From: an uncultured Porphyromonadaceae bacterium
GTDB taxonomy: Bacteria > Bacteroidota > Bacteroidia > Bacteroidales > Muribaculaceae
NCBI GenBank assembly: GCA_902470475.1
Contig: CABRGT010000056.1
Coordinates: forward strand, 1-12,322
DNA: 12,322 bases
Direction: 5' to 3'
Below the pieces are notes generated by a model. The model was not told where the DNA came from. It saw nothing but the letters and a program-made list of their open reading frames with translations, and did not search any database. Shown piece by piece: positions 7,442-12,322 of the stretch. Every line of letters starts with the position of its first letter. Positions within the stretch are counted from its first letter, which is position 1. Position numbers and translations under genes: made by a program.

Positions 7442-8593
7442 ATGAAGAAATCGTTGCTTTCGCTGGCGTTCGGGACTTTCGCGCTCGGAATCGCCGAGTT
7501 CGGAATGATGGGAATTCTGAGCGACATTTCCACCGACTTGCAAATCAGTATTGTAAAGGCCGGACATCTGATCTCGGCATATTCGGCCGGTGTGGCCGTG
7601 GGTTCAATCTCGCTGCTGCTTTTACGCAGGATGCCGCTGAGGCGGCTGATGCTGTTGCTGGCCGCATTCATAGCTGTGGGGAACGCCATGGTGGCACTCT
7701 CGCCCGGTTACGGTTGTCTGCTGGCGGCGCGATTCATTTCCGGGTTGCCTCACGGGGCGTTTTTCGGCGCCGGAGCCATCGTATGTTCCCGTCTGGCCGA
7801 TACGGGCAAGGGTGCGTCGGCAGTGGCGGTGCTCGTCGGCGGAATGACGGTCGCCAATCTCGTCGGGGTGCCGGGGTTCACGTTCGCGTGCCAGCTGCTG
7901 TCGTGGCGTCTGCCGTTCGGCATTGTGGCGTTGGCCGGCCTGATCACGTTCATCGCTATCAGATCGTGGGTGCCGGTGCTGGCTCCGTTGCCCGATACGG
8001 GGATGAAGGGGCAGTTCCGCTTCCTGTCGAAGCCCGAGCCGTGGCTGATATATGCCGGAGTGTTTTTCGGCCAGGCGAGCGTGTACTGCTGGCTGAGCTA
8101 TATAGCGCCGGTCATGACAGAGGTGGCAGGTTTTTCCGAAGCGTCGATGACTTTCATAATGGTGCTGGTCGGAGCCGGAATGGTATTCGGTAATTTCTAT
8201 GCCGGACGGCTGGCTGACAGGTATCCGGCGTCGCTTGTCACGGCGATAATCGCCACGATGATCATCGTACTGATGCCGATGATGTATATGTTTGCGTCCG
8301 ACAAGATAGCGTCGCTTCTGTTCGCGTTTGTCGCGCCTGGGCTGCTGTTCGGTCTCGGCGGCCCGCTGCAGTATCTGATAGTACGCTATGCCCGTGGCGG
8401 TGAGATGCTCGGGGGTGCCGGAATCCAGATCGCCTTCAACGTTTCGAACGCTTTTGCCGCCGCCATGGGCGGCGCCGTGATCCGGCACGGGTTCGGACTG
8501 GCATCGCCGGCGCTTGCCGGAGTGCCTTGTGCTGTGATAGGCGCCGCGGCGCTATACTATCTGTACCATATCGAAAAAAGCAGGCATTCGTGA
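7442..8593 (+). CDS. AraJ-like MFS efflux transporter (DHA1 type)
   Basis: Inner-membrane major facilitator of 383 residues, about 12 hydrophobic segments. From memory the sequence follows E. coli AraJ closely: GTFALGIAEFGMMGIL near the N-terminus, SGFPHGAFFG-like SGLPHGAFFG around residues 100-109, then GGMTVANLVG, a central WLIYAGVFFG segment at the start of the second half, GRLADRYP (motif A-like) and GGEMLGGAGIQIAFN near the end. AraJ and its relatives are proton-driven exporters whose natural substrates are mostly unclear; sugar or drug export is possible. I chose ATG 7442, which has AGGA six bases upstream; a TTG at 7427 and an ATG at 7436 are in frame. It stands alone, with its own promoter. 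Confidence 0.92.
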   Translation: MKKSLLSLAFGTFALGIAEFGMMGILSDISTDLQISIVKAGHLISAYSAGVAVGSISLLLLRRMPLRRLMLLLAAFIAVGNAMVALSPGYGCLLAARFISGLPHGAFFGAGAIVCSRLADTGKGASAVAVLVGGMTVANLVGVPGFTFACQLLSWRLPFGIVALAGLITFIAIRSWVPVLAPLPDTGMKGQFRFLSKPEPWLIYAGVFFGQASVYCWLSYIAPVMTEVAGFSEASMTFIMVLVGAGMVFGNFYAGRLADRYPASLVTAIIATMIIVLMPMMYMFASDKIASLLFAFVAPGLLFGLGGPLQYLIVRYARGGEMLGGAGIQIAFNVSNAFAAAMGGAVIRHGFGLASPALAGVPCAVIGAAALYYLYHIEKSRHS

Positions 8594-8636
8594 TGTGAAA
8601 ATTCAGGCGGATGGTATCTGTTACAAAGTTTTTTAT

Positions 8637-8644
8637 TAACTTTG
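8637..8644 (+). promoter_or_regulatory. Promoter -7 element of the 6S-like RNA
   Basis: TAACTTTG, an exact TAnnTTTG match, predicts a transcript start near 8651, directly before the folded RNA. No TTG at the usual -33 distance. Confidence 0.6.
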
Positions 8645-8650
8645 CCGTGA

Positions 8651-8836
8651 CATTTTGATTAAAAGAAGAAGCGTTATGCTTTCTTGTCGATTGAGAACGT
8701 AGGAAATTTTCAAATCGAGGCAAGAAGATGGCATAGCGACTCCGCGCGTATACGCGTGGGTTGCTATTGTTGTATCTGCCTCAAGGTTTCCTACGACCGT
8801 CAATCGGGATACTGCATTTGCGACCCACGCTTCTGC
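8651..8836 (+). ncRNA. ssrS: Long rod-shaped structured RNA, candidate 6S RNA
   Basis: Nested complementary segments fold this stretch into one interrupted rod. From outside in: AGAAGCG 8667-8673 with 8828-8834; ATGC 8676-8679 with 8814-8817; CGATTGA 8688-8694 with 8800-8806; CGTAGGAAA 8698-8706 with 8787-8795; GAGGCA 8717-8722 with 8777-8782; ATAGCGAC 8733-8740 with 8760-8767 (one G-U); CCGCGCG 8742-8748 with CGCGTGG 8753-8759 (one G-U) closing a TATA loop. A roughly 10 x 9 nt bubble lies between the 5th and 6th stems. A rod of about 185 nt with a central bubble is the known shape of 6S RNA, which binds RNA polymerase holoenzyme as a promoter mimic. The family call rests on shape, length and own promoter, not on sequence match; a structured leader of the next gene is the alternative. 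Confidence 0.55.
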
Positions 8837-8846
8837 ATTATTGGAT

Positions 8847-8867
8847 GCCCTGAGGGTCGACCAGGGC
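8847..8867 (+). promoter_or_regulatory. Hairpin just upstream of the exported-protein gene
   Basis: GCCCTG (8847-8852) pairs with CAGGGC (8862-8867). There is no T-run after it, so it is not a typical intrinsic terminator. It sits 15 bases before the ATG at 8882 and might mark the 3' end of the RNA or affect translation. Confidence 0.3.
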
Positions 8868-8881
8868 GCCATGAAAACCTA

Positions 8882-9382
8882 ATGAAAAAGCTGTTGACTG
8901 CTTTTCTCATCATGCTTGCCGGTGCGACCGCAGCAAGCGCCGAGAAAACAGTGAGGTTTGACTTCCAGACCTCAGAGGCGCGCACGATCGACGTGCATCC
9001 TTCCACTTACATCCATCCGCTTGTAGCCGAAGTAGTAGTAGACACGAGGTCCGGGCGTATCCATGACACATGGACGCTGACACCGGCTGAGTTTATCTCA
9101 CGCCAGTATCCCGAGAATGACGCCGCCACACTTAACAATCTGCGTGCCTATGGGCTGTTCAAGTCATCGGAGAAGCACGGATGCGATATAATCGTAGCCC
9201 CGACTTTCGACATCAAGATTTCCGATACAGGCGTGGTAATCAATCTGATCGGCTATCCTGCGAACTTCGCCAACTGGCAGTCGGCGACTACAGCCGATTT
9301 CAGATGGATCAGCATAGAGCGCGGCGAAGCAGTTGTTGATGCCGATCCTGCGCCCAAAACACCCGACACCAAAAAGAAATAA
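8882..9382 (+). CDS. Exported protein of unknown function
   Basis: The 166-residue product begins with a signal peptide: MKK, a hydrophobic core of about 13 residues, and a probable cleavage after ASA near residue 21. No lipobox cysteine is present. The mature part contains a TPAEFISRQYPEN stretch (about 74-86) and a C-terminal domain with GCDIIVAPTFDIKI (around 107-120); it ends in a proline/lysine-rich tail. It is probably periplasmic. I do not recognise the family. The start ATG 8882 is preferred over an in-frame ATG at 8684, which would put about 66 residues across the structured RNA. No promoter is visible directly upstream, so it may be expressed by read-through from 8637. The following gene starts 6 bases after its stop. 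Confidence 0.8.
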   Translation: MKKLLTAFLIMLAGATAASAEKTVRFDFQTSEARTIDVHPSTYIHPLVAEVVVDTRSGRIHDTWTLTPAEFISRQYPENDAATLNNLRAYGLFKSSEKHGCDIIVAPTFDIKISDTGVVINLIGYPANFANWQSATTADFRWISIERGEAVVDADPAPKTPDTKKK

Positions 9383-9388
9383 ACCGAT

Positions 9389-9982
9389 ATGAAAAAGATT
9401 ATCACGTTACTGCTCCTTGCAGTATTCTGCACCGGAATAGCTTCCGCGCAGATCGTGCGATCACAGTCGCGCAGCGTCACGGTAATAAACGAACCTAAAA
9501 AAGAAAATCCGGGAGTCGATTTCGGACAGAACTGGCTTGTAAAAATCGGTGGCGGCTTCATGGCAGATAACTATGAGTGTGAGATGCATGGAAAATTCAG
9601 TGTAATGCTCGGCTACCAGAGGCAGTTCTATAAAAACGGCCTTTACTGGGGAGCGCAGGTCGGCCTTAACACGTTCTGCTACGATGCATATGGCGATAAT
9701 TATGATTATTATGGAGTAAAAAACGGACCGGCGTTATCGCTCGGCCCGACTATTGGCCTGAAACGACCTTTAGGGATCAACACGACATTTGACACTCATA
9801 TAGGTGTACAGTATGCGCATCTGTTTGCTTCGGATGATGACGGTGACGACGCAAACAGGTGTGTATGGGAATTAGGTCTGGGCATATGGTACAAACAGTT
9901 CCTGATAGAACTTGAGTATCAAGGTTCGGCTGGATGTGTCGTGGACAACGGTGTGCTTCTGAATCTGGGCTTCAAATTTTAA
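9389..9982 (+). CDS. Probable outer-membrane beta-barrel protein
   Basis: The 197-residue product has a signal peptide (MKK, leucine-rich core, cleavage probably after ASA near residue 20). The mature part alternates polar and aromatic/glycine residues in strand-sized blocks, for example WLVKIGGGFMAD, FSVMLGYQRQF and LYWGAQVGLNTF, with acidic loop segments such as DDDGDD near residue 150. It ends in LNLGFKF with a terminal Phe, the signal for beta-barrel assembly. These points suggest a small 8-stranded-type barrel of the OmpA/OprF-like porin class, without an OmpA peptidoglycan domain. It lies 6 bases after the exported-protein gene and is probably co-transcribed; the two may work together at the envelope. 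Ligand or function cannot be read. Confidence 0.8.
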   Translation: MKKIITLLLLAVFCTGIASAQIVRSQSRSVTVINEPKKENPGVDFGQNWLVKIGGGFMADNYECEMHGKFSVMLGYQRQFYKNGLYWGAQVGLNTFCYDAYGDNYDYYGVKNGPALSLGPTIGLKRPLGINTTFDTHIGVQYAHLFASDDDGDDANRCVWELGLGIWYKQFLIELEYQGSAGCVVDNGVLLNLGFKF

Positions 9983-10006
9983 AAACATCTGTGTCCGGCG
10001 TTCATA

Positions 10007-10039
10007 ATACCGCCGGGGGCAAGCCGCCTCCGGCGGTAT
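10007..10039 (+). terminator. GC hairpin after the beta-barrel gene
   Basis: ATACCGCCGG (10007-10016) pairs perfectly with CCGGCGGTAT (10030-10039). It lies 25 bases after the stop codon at 9980-9982. The downstream sequence is only moderately T-rich, so termination on the plus strand is likely but not certain. Confidence 0.55.
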
Positions 10040-10058
10040 GCATCTTAATGGGGTTATG

Positions 10059-10094
10059 AAAAAGTCCCCGCCGGATAAGTATTGCCGGCGGGGA
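10059..10094 (-). terminator. Intrinsic terminator of the oxidoreductase gene
   Basis: TCCCCGCCGG (10065-10074) pairs perfectly with CCGGCGGGGA (10085-10094); on the minus strand it is followed by C and TTTTT (10063-10059). It is 37 bases past the stop codon of the minus-strand gene. Confidence 0.8.
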
Positions 10095-10130
10095 TGTGTT
10101 GTCATATTTTAATCAATTGGTTAGAGCAGC

Positions 10131-10781
10131 TCAATAACCAATCGTGAATCGCTCCTTGTGGTGGGCGGGCGTCTCGAGTTCGTCCACCATAGCCTTGGCA
10201 TAGTCGGCCACGGAAATGGTGCTGTTGCCTTTGTCGTCAACGATAAGGTCGTCCTTGCCGAGACGGTACTTGCCGGTGCGTGTGCCGTCGACGAACGCCC
10301 CGGCGGGAGAAAAGAACACCCAGTCGATGTCGTTCTCCTCGGAGAGGATGTCAAGATAGAAGATTCCGAGGGACTTCACGCCATCCATTATTTCTGCGGG
10401 AATCACGCCGCTGTCAACGACGCGCAGACCGGGGGCGCAGAAAAGTGTACCGGCTCCGCCGACGATAAGCAGCCGTTTCACTCCGGCCAGCTTTGCGGCT
10501 TCCACGATGCGTGGATAATTCTGCAACGTTTCGTTGTAGATATCGGGATTTGTCCAGCCGGGATTGTATGCGCTGATGACCGAGTCGTAACCCTTAAGGT
10601 CTTCGGCCAAAGCCTTCACGTCGGCGACATCTACCTTTTTTACAGTAAGATCAGAATTCTCAACCGTGATCTTTCCGGGATTGCGTACAAGTGCTTCTAC
10701 TTTATAGCCGCGTGAGAGAAGTTCGTTAAGGATGGCGCCGCCCACATAGCCGCTTGCGCCGATAAGTGCAGTCTTGTTCAT
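10131..10781 (-). CDS. NAD(P)H-binding oxidoreductase (NmrA-like / atypical SDR)
   Basis: Cytosolic 216-residue Rossmann protein with the nucleotide-binding motif GASGYVGG at residues 8-15 and Arg33 after the second strand, which favours NADP(H). Later segments fit the family: YDSVISAYNPG (about 65-75), GVKRLLIVGGAGTLF (around 99-113), and SPAGAFVDGTRTGKY with the substrate-side region. It lacks the classical YxxxK pair of short-chain dehydrogenases, as usual for the NmrA/YwnB-like group, so either reduction of an unknown substrate or redox sensing is possible. It faces an HxlR-type regulator across a 222-base spacer, an arrangement common for such genes, and is probably controlled by it. Leader about 22 nt from its own promoter. 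Confidence 0.88.
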   Translation of the reverse strand: MNKTALIGASGYVGGAILNELLSRGYKVEALVRNPGKITVENSDLTVKKVDVADVKALAEDLKGYDSVISAYNPGWTNPDIYNETLQNYPRIVEAAKLAGVKRLLIVGGAGTLFCAPGLRVVDSGVIPAEIMDGVKSLGIFYLDILSEENDIDWVFFSPAGAFVDGTRTGKYRLGKDDLIVDDKGNSTISVADYAKAMVDELETPAHHKERFTIGY

Positions 10782-10809
10782 AACTATCTAATTTAATTGT
10801 TTGCTGATG

Positions 10810-10841
10810 CAAAGTTAACGCATGAGCCTCAGTAAAGTCAA
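10810..10841 (-). promoter_or_regulatory. Promoter of the oxidoreductase gene
   Basis: Minus strand TTG (10841-10839), 21-nt spacer, TAACTTTG (10817-10810). Start predicted near 10804, about 22 nt before the ATG at 10781. Confidence 0.7.
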
Positions 10842-10873
10842 GAGGGCACCTGAACGACACATAGTTTCATCGA

Positions 10874-10971
10874 GGTTACCATTATAGATAACCAATAGCT
10901 TGCAAAACATGACTTAACATATTTTAACCGCATTCAAAAATGCATGTTGCACACTTCGGGAATATTGGTTA
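10874..10971. promoter_or_regulatory. Cluster of GGTTA half-sites, candidate HxlR operator region
   Basis: GGTTA occurs in either orientation four times in the divergent spacer: plus at 10874-10878 and 10967-10971, minus at 10889-10893 and 10925-10929. The first two form a GGTTA-N10-TAACC inverted repeat. The 10889-10896 copy (TAACCAAT) is the exact reverse complement of ATTGGTTA at 10964-10971, which overlaps the -7 box of the regulator gene. This suits autoregulation by a dimeric winged-helix protein. Function is inferred. Confidence 0.4.
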
Positions 10972-10977
10972 CCTTTG
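10947..10977 (+). promoter_or_regulatory. Promoter of the HxlR-family regulator gene
   Basis: TTG (10947-10949), 20-nt spacer, TACCTTTG (10970-10977). Start near 10983, about 20 nt before the ATG at 11004. The -7 element overlaps a GGTTA half-site. Confidence 0.68.
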
Positions 10978-11003
10978 TAGAGTAATTTAACAGACATCAT
11001 ATT

Positions 11004-11357
11004 ATGAACGAGGAATTATATCCAAGTTGTCCCATACGTAATATCCTTTCACGTTTCAGCGACAAATGGTCGCTGCTGATACTTTATACACTGAATCTTC
11101 AGACCACGATGCGCTTCAACACCCTGCGCCGAGAGATCCCCGACATATCCCAGAAGATGCTTACCAACACTCTCCGCACTCTTGAAGAGGACGGACTTGT
11201 CACGCGCACGATCTATGCAGAGGTGCCACCGCGGGTGGAATACAGTATCACTGACCGCACACGCTCGCTGTTTCCCCATATCGATTCGTTGATCGGATGG
11301 GCAAAAGACAATATGCCGGCGATTCTTAAAGACCGGAAAGCCCATGTCCGACAATAA
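11004..11357 (+). CDS. HxlR-family winged-helix transcriptional regulator
   Basis: The 117-residue product matches HxlR/DUF24 proteins over nearly its full length: SCPIRNILSRFSDKWSLLIL at residues 8-27, MRFNTLRREIPDISQKMLT (about 36-54), TLRTLEEDGLVTRTIY, and VPPRVEYSIT in the wing. Cys9, just before PIR, is the conserved N-terminal cysteine that senses electrophiles, disulfide stress or quinones in several family members (for example HypR, YodB), so a redox role is plausible. It probably binds as a dimer to the GGTTA repeats in the spacer and controls the divergent oxidoreductase and itself. Its 3' end carries one arm of a long inverted repeat that spans the stop codon. Confidence 0.92.
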   Translation: MNEELYPSCPIRNILSRFSDKWSLLILYTLNLQTTMRFNTLRREIPDISQKMLTNTLRTLEEDGLVTRTIYAEVPPRVEYSITDRTRSLFPHIDSLIGWAKDNMPAILKDRKAHVRQ

Positions 11358-11377
11358 CCGCGAGGGCGGCTTTCCGG
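11333..11377. repeat. Perfect 10-bp inverted repeat spanning the regulator's stop codon
   Basis: CCGGAAAGCC (11333-11342) is inside the coding end of the regulator; its reverse complement GGCTTTCCGG is at 11368-11377, 25 bases away. There is no T-run downstream on the plus strand, so it may act as a weak terminator or protect the mRNA 3' end. Confidence 0.5.
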
Positions 11378-11525
11378 CAATAACGGTGCAGGCATAAACT
11401 ATCAGCCACATAAAAATATATGTGTTACATGATGTTGGCGGCATGAGACATAGGCGTCGGCTCATGTTGGGTGCAACTCTTCGAGAAGGACCTCGGGGAC
11501 CCGTGCGGGCGGTCGCCTACGTGGG
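11378..11525. other. Convergent spacer with small hairpins
   Basis: No gene seen. It contains CACATA/TATGTG (11407-11424, loop AAAATA) and CATGAG/CTCATG (11442-11466). The CCTACG/CGTAGG repeat at its right end straddles the stop of the cytochrome gene. None is followed by a clear T-run; the terminators of the two converging genes are not obvious. Confidence 0.4.
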
Positions 11526-12322
11526 TCAGGCGTAGGAGTGGAGGCCGCCGAGGAGGAAGTTGACGCCGAAGTAGGTGATGATGACCGAGATGAAGGCCAC
11601 GATGGTGAACCATGCGAAGCACCGGTCGCTTCGGAGGCGCCGGAATAGTGAGGTGTGCAGCCCGGCGGAGTAGACGAGCATGGTGATAAGCGCCCAGGTT
11701 TCCTTGGGATCCCATCCCCAGTAGCGTCCCCACGACTGATTGGCCCAGACAGCTCCGATGAAGATTCCGGCGCACATCAGAAACACGACGGGGCACAGCA
11801 TCGAGCGCGCTACTGACATGAGTGCGCGCTGTCCGGCGAACCATGCGGCTCCGCACAGAGCCATGACGGCCATGCCTGCGTAGGCGAGCATGACTGCGAG
11901 TACGTGGACCGACAGCAGCGGAGAGCGCAGTACAGGCATCACCGGAGTGATCTGCGGATTGCGGTGGCCCATCATTGCCACCATGAGTGCAAGGCCGGCC
12001 ACGATGCAGCACAGGGGCAGCAGCCGCGGGTGACGCCGGCTCATTCCGAGGCCTCCCAGGCAGGCGGCGAGGGACATCCACTGCATGGTCTCGTATCCGC
12101 TGGCCATTGGCACGCTTCCCGAGGCGATCCAGTCGAGGATGATCAGCAGCAGTATCCAGACCGAGGCGGCGCCCGCGAGGGCTACAGAGGCGGCAGTGCA
12201 TGGAATGAAAAACAGAATCAGGGCGCCTGCTATCAGAATTGCCGCGGGGAGCGGTGAAGGCGCGAGGCGCACGAACAGGTCCTCGCAGGCCGTGCGCGCG
12301 GGCGAGGGTAGCACGGCGGCGG
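11526..12322 (-). CDS. ccsA: CcsA/ResC-type cytochrome c biogenesis protein, C-terminal part
   Basis: Integral membrane protein of the System II pathway, which carries haem across the inner membrane and attaches it to apocytochromes c. The visible 265 or so residues contain several hydrophobic segments, a conserved His in the stretch VHVLAVMLAYAG, and the tryptophan-rich WWD-type haem motif SWGRYWGWDPKETWAL encoded around 11700-11750. It ends in TYFGVNFLLGGLHSYA, the usual C-terminus of the family. The minus-strand frame is open to the right edge, so the true start lies outside. A GTG at 12314 is in frame but weak. In many Bacteroidales this domain is fused to a ResB/CcsB part, so the missing N-terminus could be long. 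Partner genes are not visible. Confidence 0.92.
   Translation of the reverse strand, partial: AAVLPSPARTACEDLFVRLAPSPLPAAILIAGALILFFIPCTAASVALAGAASVWILLLIILDWIASGSVPMASGYETMQWMSLAACLGGLGMSRRHPRLLPLCCIVAGLALMVAMMGHRNPQITPVMPVLRSPLLSVHVLAVMLAYAGMAVMALCGAAWFAGQRALMSVARSMLCPVVFLMCAGIFIGAVWANQSWGRYWGWDPKETWALITMLVYSAGLHTSLFRRLRSDRCFAWFTIVAFISVIITYFGVNFLLGGLHSYA

Noticed and set aside
8684..8881. N-terminal extension of the exported protein
   Set aside because: It would cross the rod RNA and place the signal peptide in mid-protein; the ATG at 8882 gives a clean signal peptide.
485..8881. The two RNA candidates as tmRNA or RNase P RNA
   Set aside because: No tRNA-like T-loop with CCA end, no tag reading frame and no conserved RNase P core stretch was found in either.
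1..12322. Search for CRISPR arrays, insertion sequences, integrases, toxin-antitoxin pairs and phage genes
   Set aside because: No regularly spaced repeats, terminal repeats with a transposase, or matching proteins were seen; the window looks like stable chromosome.

Overview
The window looks like chromosome from a Bacteroidales bacterium, possibly Muribaculaceae. The evidence is a repeated promoter design (a TTG-type -33 element, a 20-22 nt spacer, then TAnnTTTG), very short leaders with mostly no Shine-Dalgarno sequence, and protein families usual for the phylum. The family-level placement is inference. Coding DNA is GC-rich and the spacers are AT-rich. I see no tRNA, rRNA, CRISPR array, insertion sequence or phage gene. 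Most of the window is core chromosome.

Layout. Positions 1-426 (minus) hold the N-terminal part of an unrecognised cysteine-rich protein that runs off the left edge. About 400 bases upstream of it is a strong minus-strand promoter (815-846), and the region between can fold extensively and may be a non-coding RNA. Positions 941-6967 (minus) form a five-gene operon, mutS2 > chrA > chrA > folC > mdh. The first three genes are joined by two ATGA overlaps, and the unit ends in a clear intrinsic terminator. Positions 7024-7406 are mostly non-coding but contain a second minus-strand promoter and a Shine-Dalgarno sequence followed directly by a start-stop codon pair. Positions 7442-8593 (plus) encode an AraJ-like MFS exporter.

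Positions 8637-8836 hold the most notable non-protein feature: a promoter followed by about 186 nt that folds into one long interrupted rod, the architecture of 6S RNA. Downstream, perhaps by read-through, lie two exported-protein genes (8882-9382 and 9389-9982), the second an outer-membrane beta-barrel candidate. A pair of GC hairpins separates them from a divergent redox-type pair: an NAD(P)H-binding oxidoreductase (minus, 10131-10781) and an HxlR-family regulator (plus, 11004-11357). Their shared spacer carries four GGTTA half-sites. The right end (11526-12322, minus) is the C-terminal part of a CcsA-type cytochrome c haem-handling protein cut by the window edge.

Functionally the window mixes housekeeping (malate dehydrogenase, folate polyglutamylation, MutS2, cytochrome c maturation) with transport and probable stress response. 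The items most worth follow-up are the 6S-like RNA, the possible second RNA on the left, the HxlR half-site cluster and the start-stop element.
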